Part shown: piece after piece, positions 52,900 to 64,000 of the stretch | Layout of the letters: each line of letters begins with the position of its first letter | Position numbering within the stretch: position 1 is the first letter of the stretch | NCBI RefSeq assembly: GCF_016097555.1 | Contig: NC_054706.1 | Coordinates: 23,133,618-23,197,617, forward strand | Length of the DNA: 64,000 bases | Direction of reading: 5' to 3' | DNA from: Gigantopelta aegis | Lineage: Eukaryota > Mollusca > Gastropoda > Neomphalida > Peltospiridae | Position numbers and translations under genes: made by a program | The notes under the pieces: generated by a model | Database searches by the model: none | Told to the model about the DNA's origin: nothing | What the model saw: the letters and a program-made list of their open reading frames with translations, nothing else

Positions 52900-53187
52900 A
52901 GGGGCGGGATTTAGCCCAGTGGTACAGCGCTCGCTCGATGCGCGGTCGGTGTGGGATCGATCCCCGTCGGTGGGCCCATTGGGCCATTTCTCATTTCAGC
53001 CAGTGCACCACGACTGGTATATCAAAGATCCCTTGCTGCTAATCGAAAAGAGTAGCCCATGAAGTGGTGACAGCGGGTTTCCTCTCTCAATACCTGTGTG
53101 GTCCTTAAACCATATGTCCGACACCATATATCCGTACATAAAATGTGTTGAGTGCGTCGTTAAATAAAACATGTCTTTCTTTCCACT
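52900..53187 (+). mobile_element. SINE-1 (type A), internally shortened
   Basis: Head AGGGGCGGGATTTAGCCCAG. A deletion after CTGGTATATCAAA removes the GGCCGTGG segment. CCACTGATGGCA lies on both sides as a 12-bp duplication. Confidence 0.92.
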
Positions 53188-53562
53188 GATGGCAGTGGTT
53201 ATCTTTCAACATAAAGCATTATATTTATAATATGACAATAGTTCACAAAGATTTGCATGTACAAGCTATAGGAACAAAGCATAAAAAACAATTTTCATAT
53301 AGAAAAATATATTGATTTACAAACTTATGAGTATGACAAGTTTGACAAACGCTGCGGAAAGTTGTTCAATCTTTTGTTTGGTTTAAAATCGGGTGGGGGG
53401 GGGGGGGGATATAATTTTATTATTCTTTTTCTTTTTCTTCAAATAATACTTTTATGCTTTTTAAAAATGTAGTTTGGACCTGTAGCTATCTCATCTGTCA
53501 CCATAAATGATCGTTTCTTCTTCTTTCTGTTGTATGTCTTCCTTCTTACCATCCCGCCTCCC

Positions 53563-53648
<86 letters not shown>

Positions 53649-55140
53649 GTCTCTCTCTCTCTCTCGCTCTCTCTCTCTTTCTCTTTTGCCCCCCTCCCCT
53701 CCGATCAAAGCCAATTAATGTCAATGAATTCATATACATGTACATGTGTTTTTTTTGTTTTTTTTAAGTGTTTTGTTTTATGAACCCAAATGTATATGAA
53801 TATAAACCACCAACATGCAAAGCATCTCAATTTAAAAACATAAATAATAACAACCATAATAATAAAAATCGTCTATCCAGTTTTATTTCTCCTTAGAATG
53901 GTACAAATTAAGAATGTTATTCTTTATAGGATTGGTTAAACTAACGTAGTTCACGTTGTTTTGGGGTTTTCTTTTTCACCACTACAATTATCTAAAGAAA
54001 ATTTTAAACTTCAAACATATGCGATGCACCTCACTTTCTCTATAGAGGAACACTTGAAATGTATGATTTTATGTTAAAGAAATTTCTGTTTCTACTTCAT
54101 TCATAATAGGCCTACAACCTTACAACATGTACCGGTATTACCATTGTAAGACAATGATTCAAGGCTCCCTAACTTGACATTGTCTGTGTGATCTGGGGGT
54201 AATAATAATAAAATATAAAATTAAATTAAAAAATTAAAAACAAATAATAATAATAAAAAGAAAAATTCGGAGCTAACGCCCTATGACATCAGCACCGTGA
54301 CCGCCATCTTTATGAGAAGCGTATATACGGCTTTATCGTTCAGATTTATCAAAGGTTTAAACTCAAAAGGGAAACTTATTTTATTACCCCCCAGTAAGTG
54401 TAATAATCTCCATTCGCAATTGTATCCATTACCCCACCTCAATATTTTTCAAAACTAATGATGCCCCCCCCCCCCCACACACACACAAACACACACACAC
54501 ACACACACCAACAACTGTACACTGTGTTAATTTAAGAAAAACAAAACAAAATAGTTCAATAATGCCTGAGCTTAAAATTTTTATTTATCACAAATCATCA
54601 TTTACAAGTGTCTAATTCTACGATTCAGGTGCAAGGAAATCGCGTTTATGGTCAGATAAATTTAAAAATGTTCCGGACTTACTGTCCCAGCACACACTGG
54701 CACTCCGCACCCTTAGGCAAGGCCTTTTGCGCTTTGCATGCTACGTCAAAAAATTAAAAAAACAAATGGTTAGCACCCCCAACTTTTGAAACGCTCCTAA
54801 ACCATAATCATCATGTAAGCATGACAACTATAAGTTCTGTTTATTTCTGTGTATACTCAAATAATATAAAATAGTCATAATATAAAAAAGAGCTTTAGTG
54901 AGGTAGAACATTCTAATCGACAATTTGTAAACCATGGCCCAAAACGTTTGAATTCGCCGGCGTCTTGTACAATTATATTAAAGTCTGGAAGACGACCGTG
55001 TTTCATTATCGTGCTTAAACATCTAAGGGAGACAATGTCATTTAAAAATATCAGTGCCCTGTACAATGAACTATGGCAGACGACAATATATCTAAATCAG
55101 TTATGTGACGGTACATGCTCTTAATTTCTTTTCGCCTGTG
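53188..55140. other. Intergenic DNA with (CT)n and poly-G runs
   Basis: A (CT)n tract (53564-53690) and short G and C runs interrupt AT-rich DNA. ORFs in the CT tract are artefacts. Nothing else is supported. Confidence 0.6.
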
Positions 55141-55159
55141 GCGATATTAATTGTTTTAG

Positions 55160-56460
55160 AGGGCCGTGTGCAGTTCCAAATGCACTTAGCCCAAGTGGGC
55201 ACCTTGTTACATAATACCTTCGCGCAACCGTGCATCCCATTATGCACTTAGTCTAGGTGTGGAGGCCAGGTGCCAGTAGTTACGTAATACCTCCGCGAGT
55301 GCGCTTTTTACAACCGTGATTTTGGCGACTTGGCGTCATTGAGTCTGGCGATCTAAGAGAAAGATATGCCGTCATGGTCGCTGTGGAAATTCACTTGATA
55401 CGTGAGGTACCGCCTTGTACCCCCAGGCGATATTCGGTTTTTTAATAAATAGCTAGGGTTTTAGAGATATCGAGGAGAAATATAGGAAGGCTCCAGGGGA
55501 TCGCTGTCCGTCCTGACTGGGAAATAATTTTATTTCTGCTCTGTGTATAACCTTGATGTGATTGATGTGACTTTAAATATTTTAATACTGTATTATACCA
55601 ATATTATTTAGACGGTGCTGCCGGTCATCTGACGCAGTATACTGTAGGCTCACCGTTCTGATATATATATATAAAGCTTATACAGTCATCCTAGAGGACC
55701 TAGGTAAACTGTAGGTTATTGTCTTTATTGTGATAGGTACCAGTATTAAGTCTGTATTACAAGGTTACTGAACGAGTAGTTAGGGTTAATTAAAAATTAA
55801 CCAGTTAGGAATAGAGTTGTAATTCCTTTATTAATTAAGTTCTCCTGGAAGCGTTTCTCAATTATCACACGTGTGGGTGTTGTGTCACGGTGAAGTGATT
55901 AGCATATTGTGTAAACTAGACACCTAGAGATTAACTAATTAAGTGATCAGTTCTGGGTTGTTATTATTTGTTGTTGTTAATTAACTACTGCGGCAGTACA
56001 TTTGTCAGCGTAGGTTAATACAGATTCCAAAGTGTATTGTGTTTTTGTTGTGTTTTCTAGTGAACTAAACGTGCTATAATAATATATACTTTATATAAGA
56101 TCTTATCGCTGATCATACCTAGACGAGCCAGCGGGTATAACCGCCCGTTACAGAGAGATCTAATAGATATACAGTTAGGAGAGATATTTGGATAATCGTG
56201 TTTCATTCAGTTACGGGTATTATAGGATCCCCGTGACAAGTTATGACAATTATTATAAAGCACTGACTCACGAATCACTCTCTTTCCGATATAATCATCT
56301 AAGTGGAATCAAATGTTATACGGTGTATTAATTACACATCATGTAACAGAATGATCTAAGGGAGACAATTGTAGCTGAACTGTCCGTCTGCAAAAGTACA
56401 GGAGCAGTATCCATACACCGTGTCACTTATCTTGTAAGGGAAGAAGTCCCCGAGATCGTG
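55160..56460. other. Unassigned non-coding block before the minisatellite
   Basis: About 1.3 kb of complex sequence without long ORFs. It has a TATA-like TATATATATATAAAGC at 55660 and no repeat inside the window. It could be intron, a long terminal repeat fossil or a non-coding transcript. The window shows no coding part or second terminal repeat to support an LTR element. Confidence 0.3.
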
Positions 56461-56469
56461 GCACAGTCC

Positions 56470-58135
56470 ATTGACGTCACGACAACCTGGAAAAAACAAA
56501 AACAAAACGAGGAAAAGGAAGGATTAGATTATTATCGTGGCACTGTCCATTAACGTCATGATAACCTGGGAAAACCCCCAAAAACGAAACAAGGAAAGGA
56601 AGGATTGTAATCGTGGCACTGTCCACTAACGTCACGACAACCTGGAAAACAAAAACAAAACAAGGAAAGGAAGGATTGTAATCGTGATACTGTCCACTAA
56701 CGTCACGACATCCTGGAAAACCAAAAACAAAACAAGAAAAGGAAGGATTGTAATCGTGACACTGTCCACTAACGTCACGACATCCTGGAAAACAAAAACA
56801 AAACAAGGAAAGGAAGGATTGCAATCGTGACACTGTCCACTAACGTCACGACATCCTGGAAAACCAAAAAGAAAACAAGGAAAGGAAGGATTGTAATCGT
56901 GATACTGTCCACTAACGTCACGACATCCTGGAAAACAAAAACAAAACAAGGAAAGGAAGGATTGTAATCGTGACACTGTCCACTAACGTGACGACATCCT
57001 TGAAAACCAAAAAGAAAACAAGGAAAGGAAGGATTGTAATCGTGACACTGTCCACTAACGTCACGACATCCTGGAAAAACAAAACAAGGAAAGGAAGGAT
57101 TGTAATCGTGACACTGTCCACTAACGTCACGACAACCTGGAAAACAAAAAAAACAAAACAAGGAAAGGATTGTAATCGTGACCCTGTCCACTAACGTCAC
57201 GGACAACCTGGAAAAACTAAACAAGGAAAGGAAGGATTGTAATCGTGACACTGTCCACTAACGTCACGACATCCTGGAAAACAAAACAAGGAAAGGAAGG
57301 ATTGTAATCGTGACACTGTCCATTAACGTCACGACATCCTGGAAAACCAAAAACAAAACAAGGAAAGGAAGGATTGTAATCGTGACCCTGTCCACTAACG
57401 TCACGACATCCTGGAAAACCAAAAACAAAACAAGGAAAGGAAGGATTGTAATCGTGACACTTTCCACTAACGTCACGGACAACCTGGAAAAACAAAACAA
57501 GGAAAGGAAGGATTGTAATCGTGACACTGTCCACTAACGTCACGACATCCTGGAAAACAAAACAAGGAAAGGAAGGATTGTAATCGTGACACTGTCCATT
57601 AACGTCACGACATCCTGGAAAACCAAAAACAAAACAAGGAAAGGAAGGATTGTAATCGTGACACTGTCCACTAACGTCACGACATCCTGGAAAACCAAAA
57701 ACAAAACAAGGAAAGGAAGGATTGTAATCGTGACACTGTCCACTAACGTCATGACATCCTGGAAAAACAAAACAAGGAAAGGAAGGATTGTAATCGTGAC
57801 ACTGTCCACTAACGTCACGACATCCTGGAAAACAAAACAAGGAAAGGAAGGATTGTAATTGTGACACTGTCCATTAACGTCATGACAACCTGGAAAACAA
57901 AAACAAAACAAGGAAAGGAAGGATTGTAATCGTGACACTGTCCACTAACGTCACGACATCCTGGAAAACCAAAAACGAAACAAGGAAAGGAAGGATTATC
58001 CTGACACTGTCCATTAACGTCACGGACAACCTGGAAAAACAAATAGAAAACAAGGAAAGGAAAGATTGTTATCGTGACACTGTCCATTAACTTCACGATA
58101 ACCTGGAAAAAAACAAAATAAAACAAGGAAAGAAA
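56470..58135. repeat. Minisatellite, 58-75 bp unit, about 24 copies
   Basis: The unit contains GGATTGTAATCGTGACACTG, TCCACTAACGTCACGACATC and an A-rich spacer (CTGGAAAACCAAAAACAAAA) of variable length. CGTGAC and GTCACG in each unit can form a small hairpin. Minus-strand ORFs of up to 216 codons (VTLVDSVTITILPFLV) run through because the unit lacks stops in several frames. They are not evidence of a protein. Confidence 0.92.
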
Positions 58136-58194
58136 GGATTGTTCAACGACACCTCAGCTCATTTTTAAACTACAGAAAGGAAAAAAAAAACCCC

Positions 58195-58595
58195 GTCTTG
58201 TTCAACTTCGTCACCAGGTCACGTTAGTTTATTATTTATTAGTTATCGGATGTCAAACATGTCTGACATAGTCTTGAAGGAAACCCGTTTAATTTTTCCA
58301 TTAGCAGAACGGAATCTGTTATATGCAGGTTGTTTCTCGTTCCAGCCAGTGCACCACGACTAGTATATCAAAAGTCATGGTGTGTGCTTACCTTTCTGTG
58401 CCTTGGTCCATATAAAGGACCCCTTGCTTCTCTAAGACTATACGTCAGAATTACCAAATGTTTGAATTAAAAATAAAAAAATGTTTCACCCCCCAAAAAA
58501 AAACCCACCCAATCCAATCCAACAAATTAATAAAAACGTTTGACACCCAGTAATCGATGATTAATAAATCAGTGTACTTTAGTGCTGTCGTGAGT
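58195..58595. mobile_element. Inverted pair of type-B SINE pieces
   Basis: A reversed tail and middle (TTATCGGATGTCAAACATGT, TCCATTAGCAGAACGG) to about 58328 is followed by a plus-strand middle and tail (TTTCTCGTTCCAGCCAGTGC to AATCAGTGTACTTTAGTGCT). Confidence 0.65.
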
Positions 58596-58671
58596 TCAAA
58601 TATGACAAATATAGCCATTTTGCGATGTACGTATCTCAACAGGAAGTGTATTTGAGTTCTCAAGTTGAATG

Positions 58672-59003
58672 AAAGAAAGAAAGGAATGTTTTATTTAACA
58701 ACGCACTCAACACATTTTATTTACGGTTATATGGCATCGGACATATGGTTAAGGACCACACAGATATTGAGAGAGGAAACCCGCTGTCTCCACTTCATGG
58801 GCTACTCTTTTCGATTAGCAGCAATGGATCTTTTATATGCACCATCCCACAGACAGGATAACACATACCACGGCCTTTGATATACTAGTCGTGGTGCACT
58901 GACTGGAACGAGAAATAACCCAATGGGCCCACCGACGGGGGATCGATCCCAGACCGACCGCGCATCAAGCGAACGCTTTACCACTGGGCTACGTCCCGAC
59001 CCA
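58672..59003 (-). mobile_element. SINE-1 (type A), full length
   Basis: Complete reversed tail, middle and head (ending CACTGGGCTACGTCCCGACC). CTCAAGTTGAATGA on both sides is a 14-bp duplication. Confidence 0.93.
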
Positions 59004-59139
59004 ACTCTCAAGTTGAATGATTCACTGATTTATTGTTCAAAATAGCAAAATGTGACCTTTCGTTAATTTTGTTGTCAGAATGAACAGTTCTTGTTCATGT
59101 AGTTTTAATTAAAATAAACATATAAATTTAAATACTAAC

Positions 59140-59480
59140 CTAGGAAGTAAAATATTGCTTGCTGTTATTTTTAAAAGTAGCAGGCCAAACGAACAATGTC
59201 CTGCTAAGAAAAACACATATGGTCTGATGGAAATAAGACAGCAAGGGGTGACTGGAGGGTTCGAGACAGTGTGGAAAATTAGAATCCCTGAGATGTACTT
59301 TTAGAGTTTTATGGAATTAAAATATAACAGAATTACAAGATAAATAGCTGATGACAAAATATGATTCGCGATTTTTTGGTAGTTTTAGCATGGTCATTTC
59401 TGTTTTACTCGCTAGGTTTAAAAAACCGGACTGCTTTTCAAAGGTCGCTTTTAACAGGCAGCTATTTCGAGCACTGAATC
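59140..59480 (+). mobile_element. Repeat family shared with 63030-63790, copy 1
   Basis: GGAAGTAAAATAT, GGTCTGATGGAAATA, GACTGGAGGGTTCG and CTCGCTAGGTTTAAAA motifs appear in the same order at 63.0-63.8 kb. The right end TATTTCGAGC mirrors GCTCGAAATA at the left of the other copy, so this is probably a hAT-like TIR element with CAGGGCTCGAAATA ends. Confidence 0.5.
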
Positions 59481-59897
59481 ATTGCATTTTAGACTGTTTT
59501 ATTATCCTAGTGTATATGTACCGCTATTCAATGTGTAATACTACAATCTGGGGCGTAGCCAGAGAGAAAGAAAAAACGCCGAGTAAAACCCTGACCTGTA
59601 AAATAAATATCAGTGTCATGGGAAAAATAAAATAAATCTGGCGCAATTCCAGCAAGCGCCTCGTCTGCCTCATGCTGGCTACGCCATTGACAATACTAGA
59701 TGCAGCCTGTGCTACGCACTGGAACGTTTATATTGAGCGTGGCGGCCTTACATAGGACTTTACCACTGAAATACAACCGCCGTGTAAATAGCCCAAATAG
59801 ACCTCTTTCTCATTCCTATTGCGCATGGGTGCGAAGAGTAACGTCCCTTGACAAAATAGACTGAAACTAGTCGAGGCTATAGCGATTTCTGTGTTAA

Positions 59898-60275
59898 AGG
59901 GACATTCCTGAGTTTGTTGCAATTTTAAAGATGATATTGACTGACAGAGACTTTTTAACGATTGTAATTACATATCAAATATATTTTCCTGCATAAAATA
60001 TTAGTGGCTGTATATTAAACGTGTTTCTGATCGTTATAATATTTGTACTAGGTTAAATTTCATTTTATTTCCTAAAATATTATTTTTTCGTAGGGAAATT
60101 ATTTGAAGACAAAATCCAGTTTGGGCTTCTTACAAACATTAAGACGGCCAGAAACACATTGAATATACAGACACTGATATTCTAAATAAGAAAATATATT
60201 TAATTTGTAAGTAATCGTAGAAATATTTTATTAGTCCGAAAAATCTTACAATGCAGCAAACTCAGGAACGTCCCT
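59898..60275. mobile_element. piggyBac-like MITE (378 bp)
   Basis: AGGGACATTCCTGAGTTTG and CAAACTCAGGAACGTCCCT are inverted ends. TTAA lies on both sides (59894-59897 and 60276-60279), the piggyBac target. No transposase is present. Confidence 0.75.
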
Positions 60276-60279
60276 TTAA

Positions 60280-61200
60280 GTAACAAATGTGGCGACCGGC
60301 ATCACGGTTGTATTAATGAAATTCATCTTTTTTACGCAATATTTAGCACGATGTGTGTACGATAGTCGACTGGACGAAATACAAAGAAGGCTGTCGGCAG
60401 TACAAATGAAAAGAGAAGAAGTGGTCAGAACGATGAGAAATTGTTAAAACTTCCTCGCGTATTATTTTATGAATACCGCGGTATGGGCATTCTTGCAATA
60501 CAGTGTGCCACTGACATTATGCAGAGGTGAATAGCCATTACATTGGTAATATATTCCTAACAACTAATTGGAGTTACATACAGGACCCGGTTTGGCATTT
60601 ATTTTAATCGTCGCCTTAACCCTACATAGTTTGTGTATTAAAATTAATTATACTCTACAACATAAGAGACGGCACTTATGATCACAGCCGTAACTTTTTG
60701 ATTGGATACAGTATGACACAAAACCTACGACCACCCCGCCCCGCCCCACCCCCCCCCCAAAAAAAAAAGAGAAAAAAAAAGCATAACCTAAAAAAACATG
60801 AAAATAGAGTAAAATGTCTTCAGCTAGACAAAAACAAACCCACAAACCCCCCCCCCCCCCAAAAAAAAAAAAAACAAACAAAGAAACAAACACAAAAGAA
60901 AATTCATAAAACAACCAACAAACAAACTGCAACCCGCCGCCCCCCAAAGCAACCTTACCCAAACAAAAAAGAAAATACACCCCCCCCCCCAAAAAAAACA
61001 AAACAAAAAAAACAAACAAAAAAACATCAACAACAACAAAAACACCTTAAAAAAACCCTTCCTAACAACACCCCCAAAACAACACCCCAAAATGAAAACC
61101 AGTATTAAAAGGCCAATACTTTTTCGTATTTTTGTGATGTGCAGCTTTACCTCCAGCTACTCTAGCTACACGTATAGTTACGACTCTGTATTAATAACTT
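60280..61200. other. Intergenic DNA with A/C-rich low complexity
   Basis: 60735-61090 is a long A/C tract with poly-C and poly-A runs. The Lys/Pro/Thr and Phe/Val ORFs on it are artefacts. Confidence 0.7.
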
Positions 61201-61221
61201 CAAAACGATACTGTCACGGCG

Positions 61222-61560
61222 AGCCGATCCCGTGTCGTGTACTATAGATATTTTATAGGTCCCTTACATCAGAATAACTCATAATAGTGTCGTGTACTAT
61301 AGATATTTAAAAGGTCCATCACCTCAGAATAACTCATAATCGTCTCGTGTACTATATATATATATATATATATATATGTTAAAGGACCGTCACCTCAGAA
61401 TAACTCATAATCGTCTCGTGTACTATATATATGTATATATATATATACATATATATACAATGTATATATATTAAAGGACCGTCACCTCAGAATAACTCAT
61501 AATGGCGGTGTCGTATACTATAGATATTATAAAGGTCCGTCATCTCATAATCGTCGTTTG
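61222..61560. repeat. About 85-100 bp tandem repeat, 4 copies, with (TA)n inserts
   Basis: GTCGTGTACTATAGATATTT or its variant, then AGGTCC/GGACCGTCACCTCAGA and ATAACTCATAAT, recurs at about 61236, 61290, 61345, 61418 and 61505. TA runs of different length separate the units. Confidence 0.75.
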
Positions 61561-61926
61561 TTGTACAATTATGTCGCTAAAACACTTTCCATTTGAGGGA
61601 GAAGTACCTTTAAAGGCTATTAATATATTATAATATGGTAACCTCAAGGACAGATCTAGAATTTTTATACAGGGAGGTGTGGGTCCAAAACTACTTATAC
61701 ATGAAATTAAAAACGAACAAAAAACAACCAGACAACTCCCCCAACCCACCCACCCCCTAAAAAAACCTACAACACCGTTTTGCTCTTATAGACAAGCATT
61801 TTAAAATAAGTTAAAAAAATATATATATATTTGAAAGCTGGGGTGGGGGGTGGGGGTGGGGGGTGGGTGTCCGAAACCCTAGAACCCACTGGGTTCGCGC
61901 CTGAACCTTTAATGACAAAGACTCAC

Positions 61927-62052
61927 GTCCGCCTAGCAGCTCCACTTTGAAGACTATCCCTAAATGGGTGATTTCTATTTTACACATGTAGAGGTTGCAG
62001 TCGTGGTACCACGTGGTGCCCACCCGATGGCATTTGTTGTGAAAGTCACATC
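61927..62052 (-). CDS. Exon encoding a Cys-rich C-x5-C-x10-C-x4-C module (second copy)
   Basis: On the minus strand the acceptor is TTTTTAAG|GATGTG and the donor GGAC|GTGAGT, 126 nt, phase 1 to 1. The encoded CDFHNKCHRVGTTWYHDCNL-YMC has cysteines spaced x5, x10, x4, then a 19-residue hydrophobic-rich end (GIVFKVELLGG). The TW near the third Cys recalls short von Willebrand C modules, but the match is partial. The exon joins in frame to the one at 62747-62869. Such symmetric phase-1 exons typically encode repeated extracellular modules. Confidence 0.6.
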
Positions 62053-62185
62053 CTTAAAAACAAACAAACAACACGTGTTTACCATATCATTAGGCCTTAA
62101 TAGAAACTACATAAGAAAACAATAGATACAACTTTGTGGGATAATGGTTTAGTTTGTCTGTGGTTATTGAGATGCAAAGAAGAAG

Positions 62186-62410
62186 GAAGGAAATGTTTTA
62201 ATTAACGACGCTCTCAACACATTTTATTTGCGGTTATATGGCGTCGGACATATGGTTAAGGATCACACAGATATTGAGGGAGGAAACCCGCTGTCGGCAC
62301 TTCATGGGCTACTGTTTTCGATTAGCAGCAATGGATCTTTTATATGCACCATCCCATAGACAGGATAGCACATACCACGACCCTTGATGTACCAGTCGGG
62401 GTGCACTGGC

Positions 62411-62412
<2 letters not shown>
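62186..62412 (-). mobile_element. SINE-1 (type A), head replaced by (TA)n
   Basis: Reversed tail and middle are complete up to GTGCACTGGCTG, then a (TA)n run starts. The tRNA head is missing. Confidence 0.82.

Positions 62413-62473
<61 letters not shown>
62413..62473. repeat. (TA)n microsatellite
   Basis: An uninterrupted TA run of about 58 bp. Confidence 0.95.
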
Positions 62474-62476
<3 letters not shown>

Positions 62477-62746
62477 CACACACACACACTGAGACACACA
62501 CCTCAATACTAGTATCTCTTTATCTCCCTTCATCTCTCACATTCTCTCTCTCAATATTCCTTCTTTTCTTTGTTCATTCACCCCTAAGAACACTCCACCC
62601 ACCCACCCACCCAAGAACACATTGCCACCTCCACCCCACCCCTATTTACTCCCCTACTCGTGTTTAGGGTGTATATGGTGAGTTCTAATGCGCCTGATCT
62701 GCCACCCCACCCACCTCCAAGGTACCAGACTAATGGTGGAAGTTAC

Positions 62747-62869
62747 CTTCCTGCACCGTGACAAAATCGGTATCACCGTCGTCATTCTGTACACACATTT
62801 CTATTGAGCATGCGCGAGTCCTGATGGAGTTTAGTGACCAGCAAGTGTCCCCATCACGACAATGGGCTC
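62747..62869 (-). CDS. Exon encoding a Cys-rich C-x5-C-x10-C-x4-C module (first copy)
   Basis: On the minus strand the acceptor is ATTTCAG|GAGCCC and the donor GAAG|GTAACT, 123 nt, phase 1 to 1. The encoded HCRDGDTCWSLNSIRTRAC-SIEMC has exactly the same cysteine spacing as the next exon and is followed by an acidic NDDGDTDF stretch. No start, signal peptide or stop was found, so earlier exons probably lie beyond 64000. Confidence 0.6.
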
Positions 62870-63029
62870 CTGAAATATATACATAACATTCTATATTTTT
62901 AAAAATCCCTTTACGTCAAATGGAAACAGACTATTTGACATATAACTATTTTCTTTTACACAAAATGTCTATGTAAATAATTTTTATTTTTATTTTTATT
63001 TTATCTTTTAATAAAAATCACCTCAAATA

Positions 63030-63790
63030 GCAGGGCTCGAAATAGGAAGTAAAATATGGCCTGTTGTTATTTATTTTTTAGCAAAATAGCAAGCCAAAAC
63101 AAAATATTGCCTGCAAGAAAAAATATGGCCTGCTAATTAAAAAATATGGTCTGTCGGAAATAGACAGCTTGGGGCGAGTGGAGGGTTGGGGACAGTGTGT
63201 AGAAAATTAGTACATCTGAGATGTATTTTAGAGCATTATAAACTTCAAATATAACATAATCACGAGCTCAGCCTCAGCTAAATAGAAGGAAGGAAATGTT
63301 TTATTTAACGACGCACTCAACACATTTTATTTTACGGTTATATGGCATCAGACATATGGTTAAGGACCACACAGATATTGAGAGTGGAAACCCGCTGTCG
63401 CCACTTCATGGGCTACTCTTTTCGATTACCAGCAAGGGATCGTTTATATGCACCATCCCACCAACATGATAACACATACCACGATCTTTGTTAAACCAGT
63501 TGTGGAGCACTGGCTGGAACGAGAAATAGCCCAATAGGCCCACCGACTGGGATCGATCCCAGACTGACCTCGCACAGAGCGAGCGCTTTACCACTGGTGC
63601 TATGTCCAGCCCCCAGCCAAATACAAGATGAGATGATCGTACATGATCGATGTTGTTTTGTTTTGTTTTTAATGACCTGCGATTTTGGGGATAATTTTAC
63701 CAGGTAAATCTTTATTTCACCTGCTAGGTCTAAAACAATGGATTGCTTTTCGTTTTTCTCACAGGCCTCTATTTTGAGCTTGAAAATGTA
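63030..63790 (+). mobile_element. Repeat family shared with 59140-59480, copy 2, split by a SINE
   Basis: Left end CAGGGCTCGAAATA. The sequence is collinear with copy 1 until 63285 and resumes after the SINE at 63618, ending near CTATTTTGAGCTTG. Likely hAT-like and non-autonomous. Confidence 0.5.
63287..63617 (-). mobile_element. SINE-1 (type A), full length
   Basis: Complete reversed tail, middle and head (CTCGCACAGAGCGAGCGCTT, CCACTGGTGCTATGTCCAGC). CAGCTAAATA before and CAGCCAAATA after are a 10-bp duplication with one difference. Confidence 0.9.
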
Positions 63791-63851
63791 TAAATAAAAT
63801 CTCATTTTTAATACAGGAGTGAAGACAAAATGATGGAACAGCCTAGGTAGG

Positions 63852-63991
63852 CTGGGGTAGGTTCAGTCAACCGCTTGTCGCTAACGTTCGCTCAACTTTT
63901 TTACGCTACAGAGTAAACCGCATTATCACTATGGGAACCAGTCAACATAGTTTGCGAACGTTTAGCTAAATACGGCTGGCTGAACATAGCC
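63852..63991. mobile_element. Small inverted-repeat MITE
   Basis: CTGGGGTAGGTTCAGTCAAC with GCTAACGTTCGC at the left mirrors GCGAACGTTTAGC and GGCTGGCTGAACATAGCCAG at the right. About 140 bp, non-coding. Confidence 0.6.
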
Positions 63992-64000
63992 AGTTATACC

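Noticed and set aside
55160-56460. Solo LTR of a retroelement
   Set aside because: Only a vague resemblance. No paired repeat, duplication or coding part is visible, so I left the block unassigned.
56477-57938. Minus-strand ORFs of up to 216 codons with repeated VTLVDSVTITILPFLV
   Set aside because: They follow the minisatellite unit exactly, and similar frames are open on both strands. There is no codon bias or start context.
60648-61108. 123- and 136-codon Phe/Val and Lys/Pro/Thr ORFs
   Set aside because: A/C homopolymer tract; no coding signal.
1-64000. CRISPR arrays, operons, bacterial signals
   Set aside because: The introns, SINEs and histone-type 3' ends are eukaryotic. The tandem arrays have contiguous units without spacers.

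Overview
The window looks like nuclear DNA of a lophotrochozoan animal, most likely a mollusc. It is AT-rich, has few genes, has long introns and microsatellites, and is crowded with tRNA-derived SINEs, short inverted-repeat DNA transposons and minisatellites. Two intronless sperm-type basic protein genes that end in histone stem-loops, one of them with a linker-histone globular domain, also suit a mollusc. The species cannot be fixed from the sequence alone. There is one 200-N assembly gap at 19382-19581.

Region 1 (1-11 kb): two divergent protamine-like genes. The minus-strand gene (1163-1861) has an SR-rich head, an H1-type winged helix and a K/R tail. The plus-strand gene (8363-8791) keeps only the SR-rich and K/R parts. 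Both have TATAAATA plus a CRE (TGACGTCA) in front, and the identical 16-nt histone stem-loop plus a shared CGAATGARAG element behind, so they look like paralogues controlled like replication-type histone genes. The 6.5 kb between them and the flank beyond hold SINEs, two minisatellites and two nested inverted-repeat elements.

Region 2 (11-34 kb): no host gene seen. It holds foldback elements (one family carries a RecQ-like helicase fragment inside its hairpin), an 85-bp satellite, Mutator-like MITEs with 9-bp target duplications, a pogo/mariner-like TIR element around the assembly gap, a complete Tc1-type transposon with an unbroken 345-codon transposase, SINEs (some chimeric) and microsatellites.

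Region 3 (34-48 kb): a seven-exon stretch of a DTX3L-like (Deltex) E3 ubiquitin ligase gene on the plus strand. It encodes two degenerate macrodomains, each split over two exons, then a RING finger and a Deltex C-terminal domain. Exon phases agree throughout, but three lesions break the frame. Three separate tandem expansions sit in or at coding exons: 17 bp x3 in the first exon, about 80 bp x17 at a 5' splice site, and 64 bp x4 over the last codons and stop. A decayed Tc1-type transposon lies in intron 4.

Region 4 (48-64 kb): SINEs, a 2.36-kb hAT-like element inserted into a SINE, a 24-copy minisatellite (56.5-58.1 kb), a piggyBac-like MITE, and at 61.9-62.9 kb two minus-strand exons of a second gene that encode tandem C-x5-C-x10-C-x4-C modules. 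The rest of that gene is probably beyond the right edge or was not recognised.
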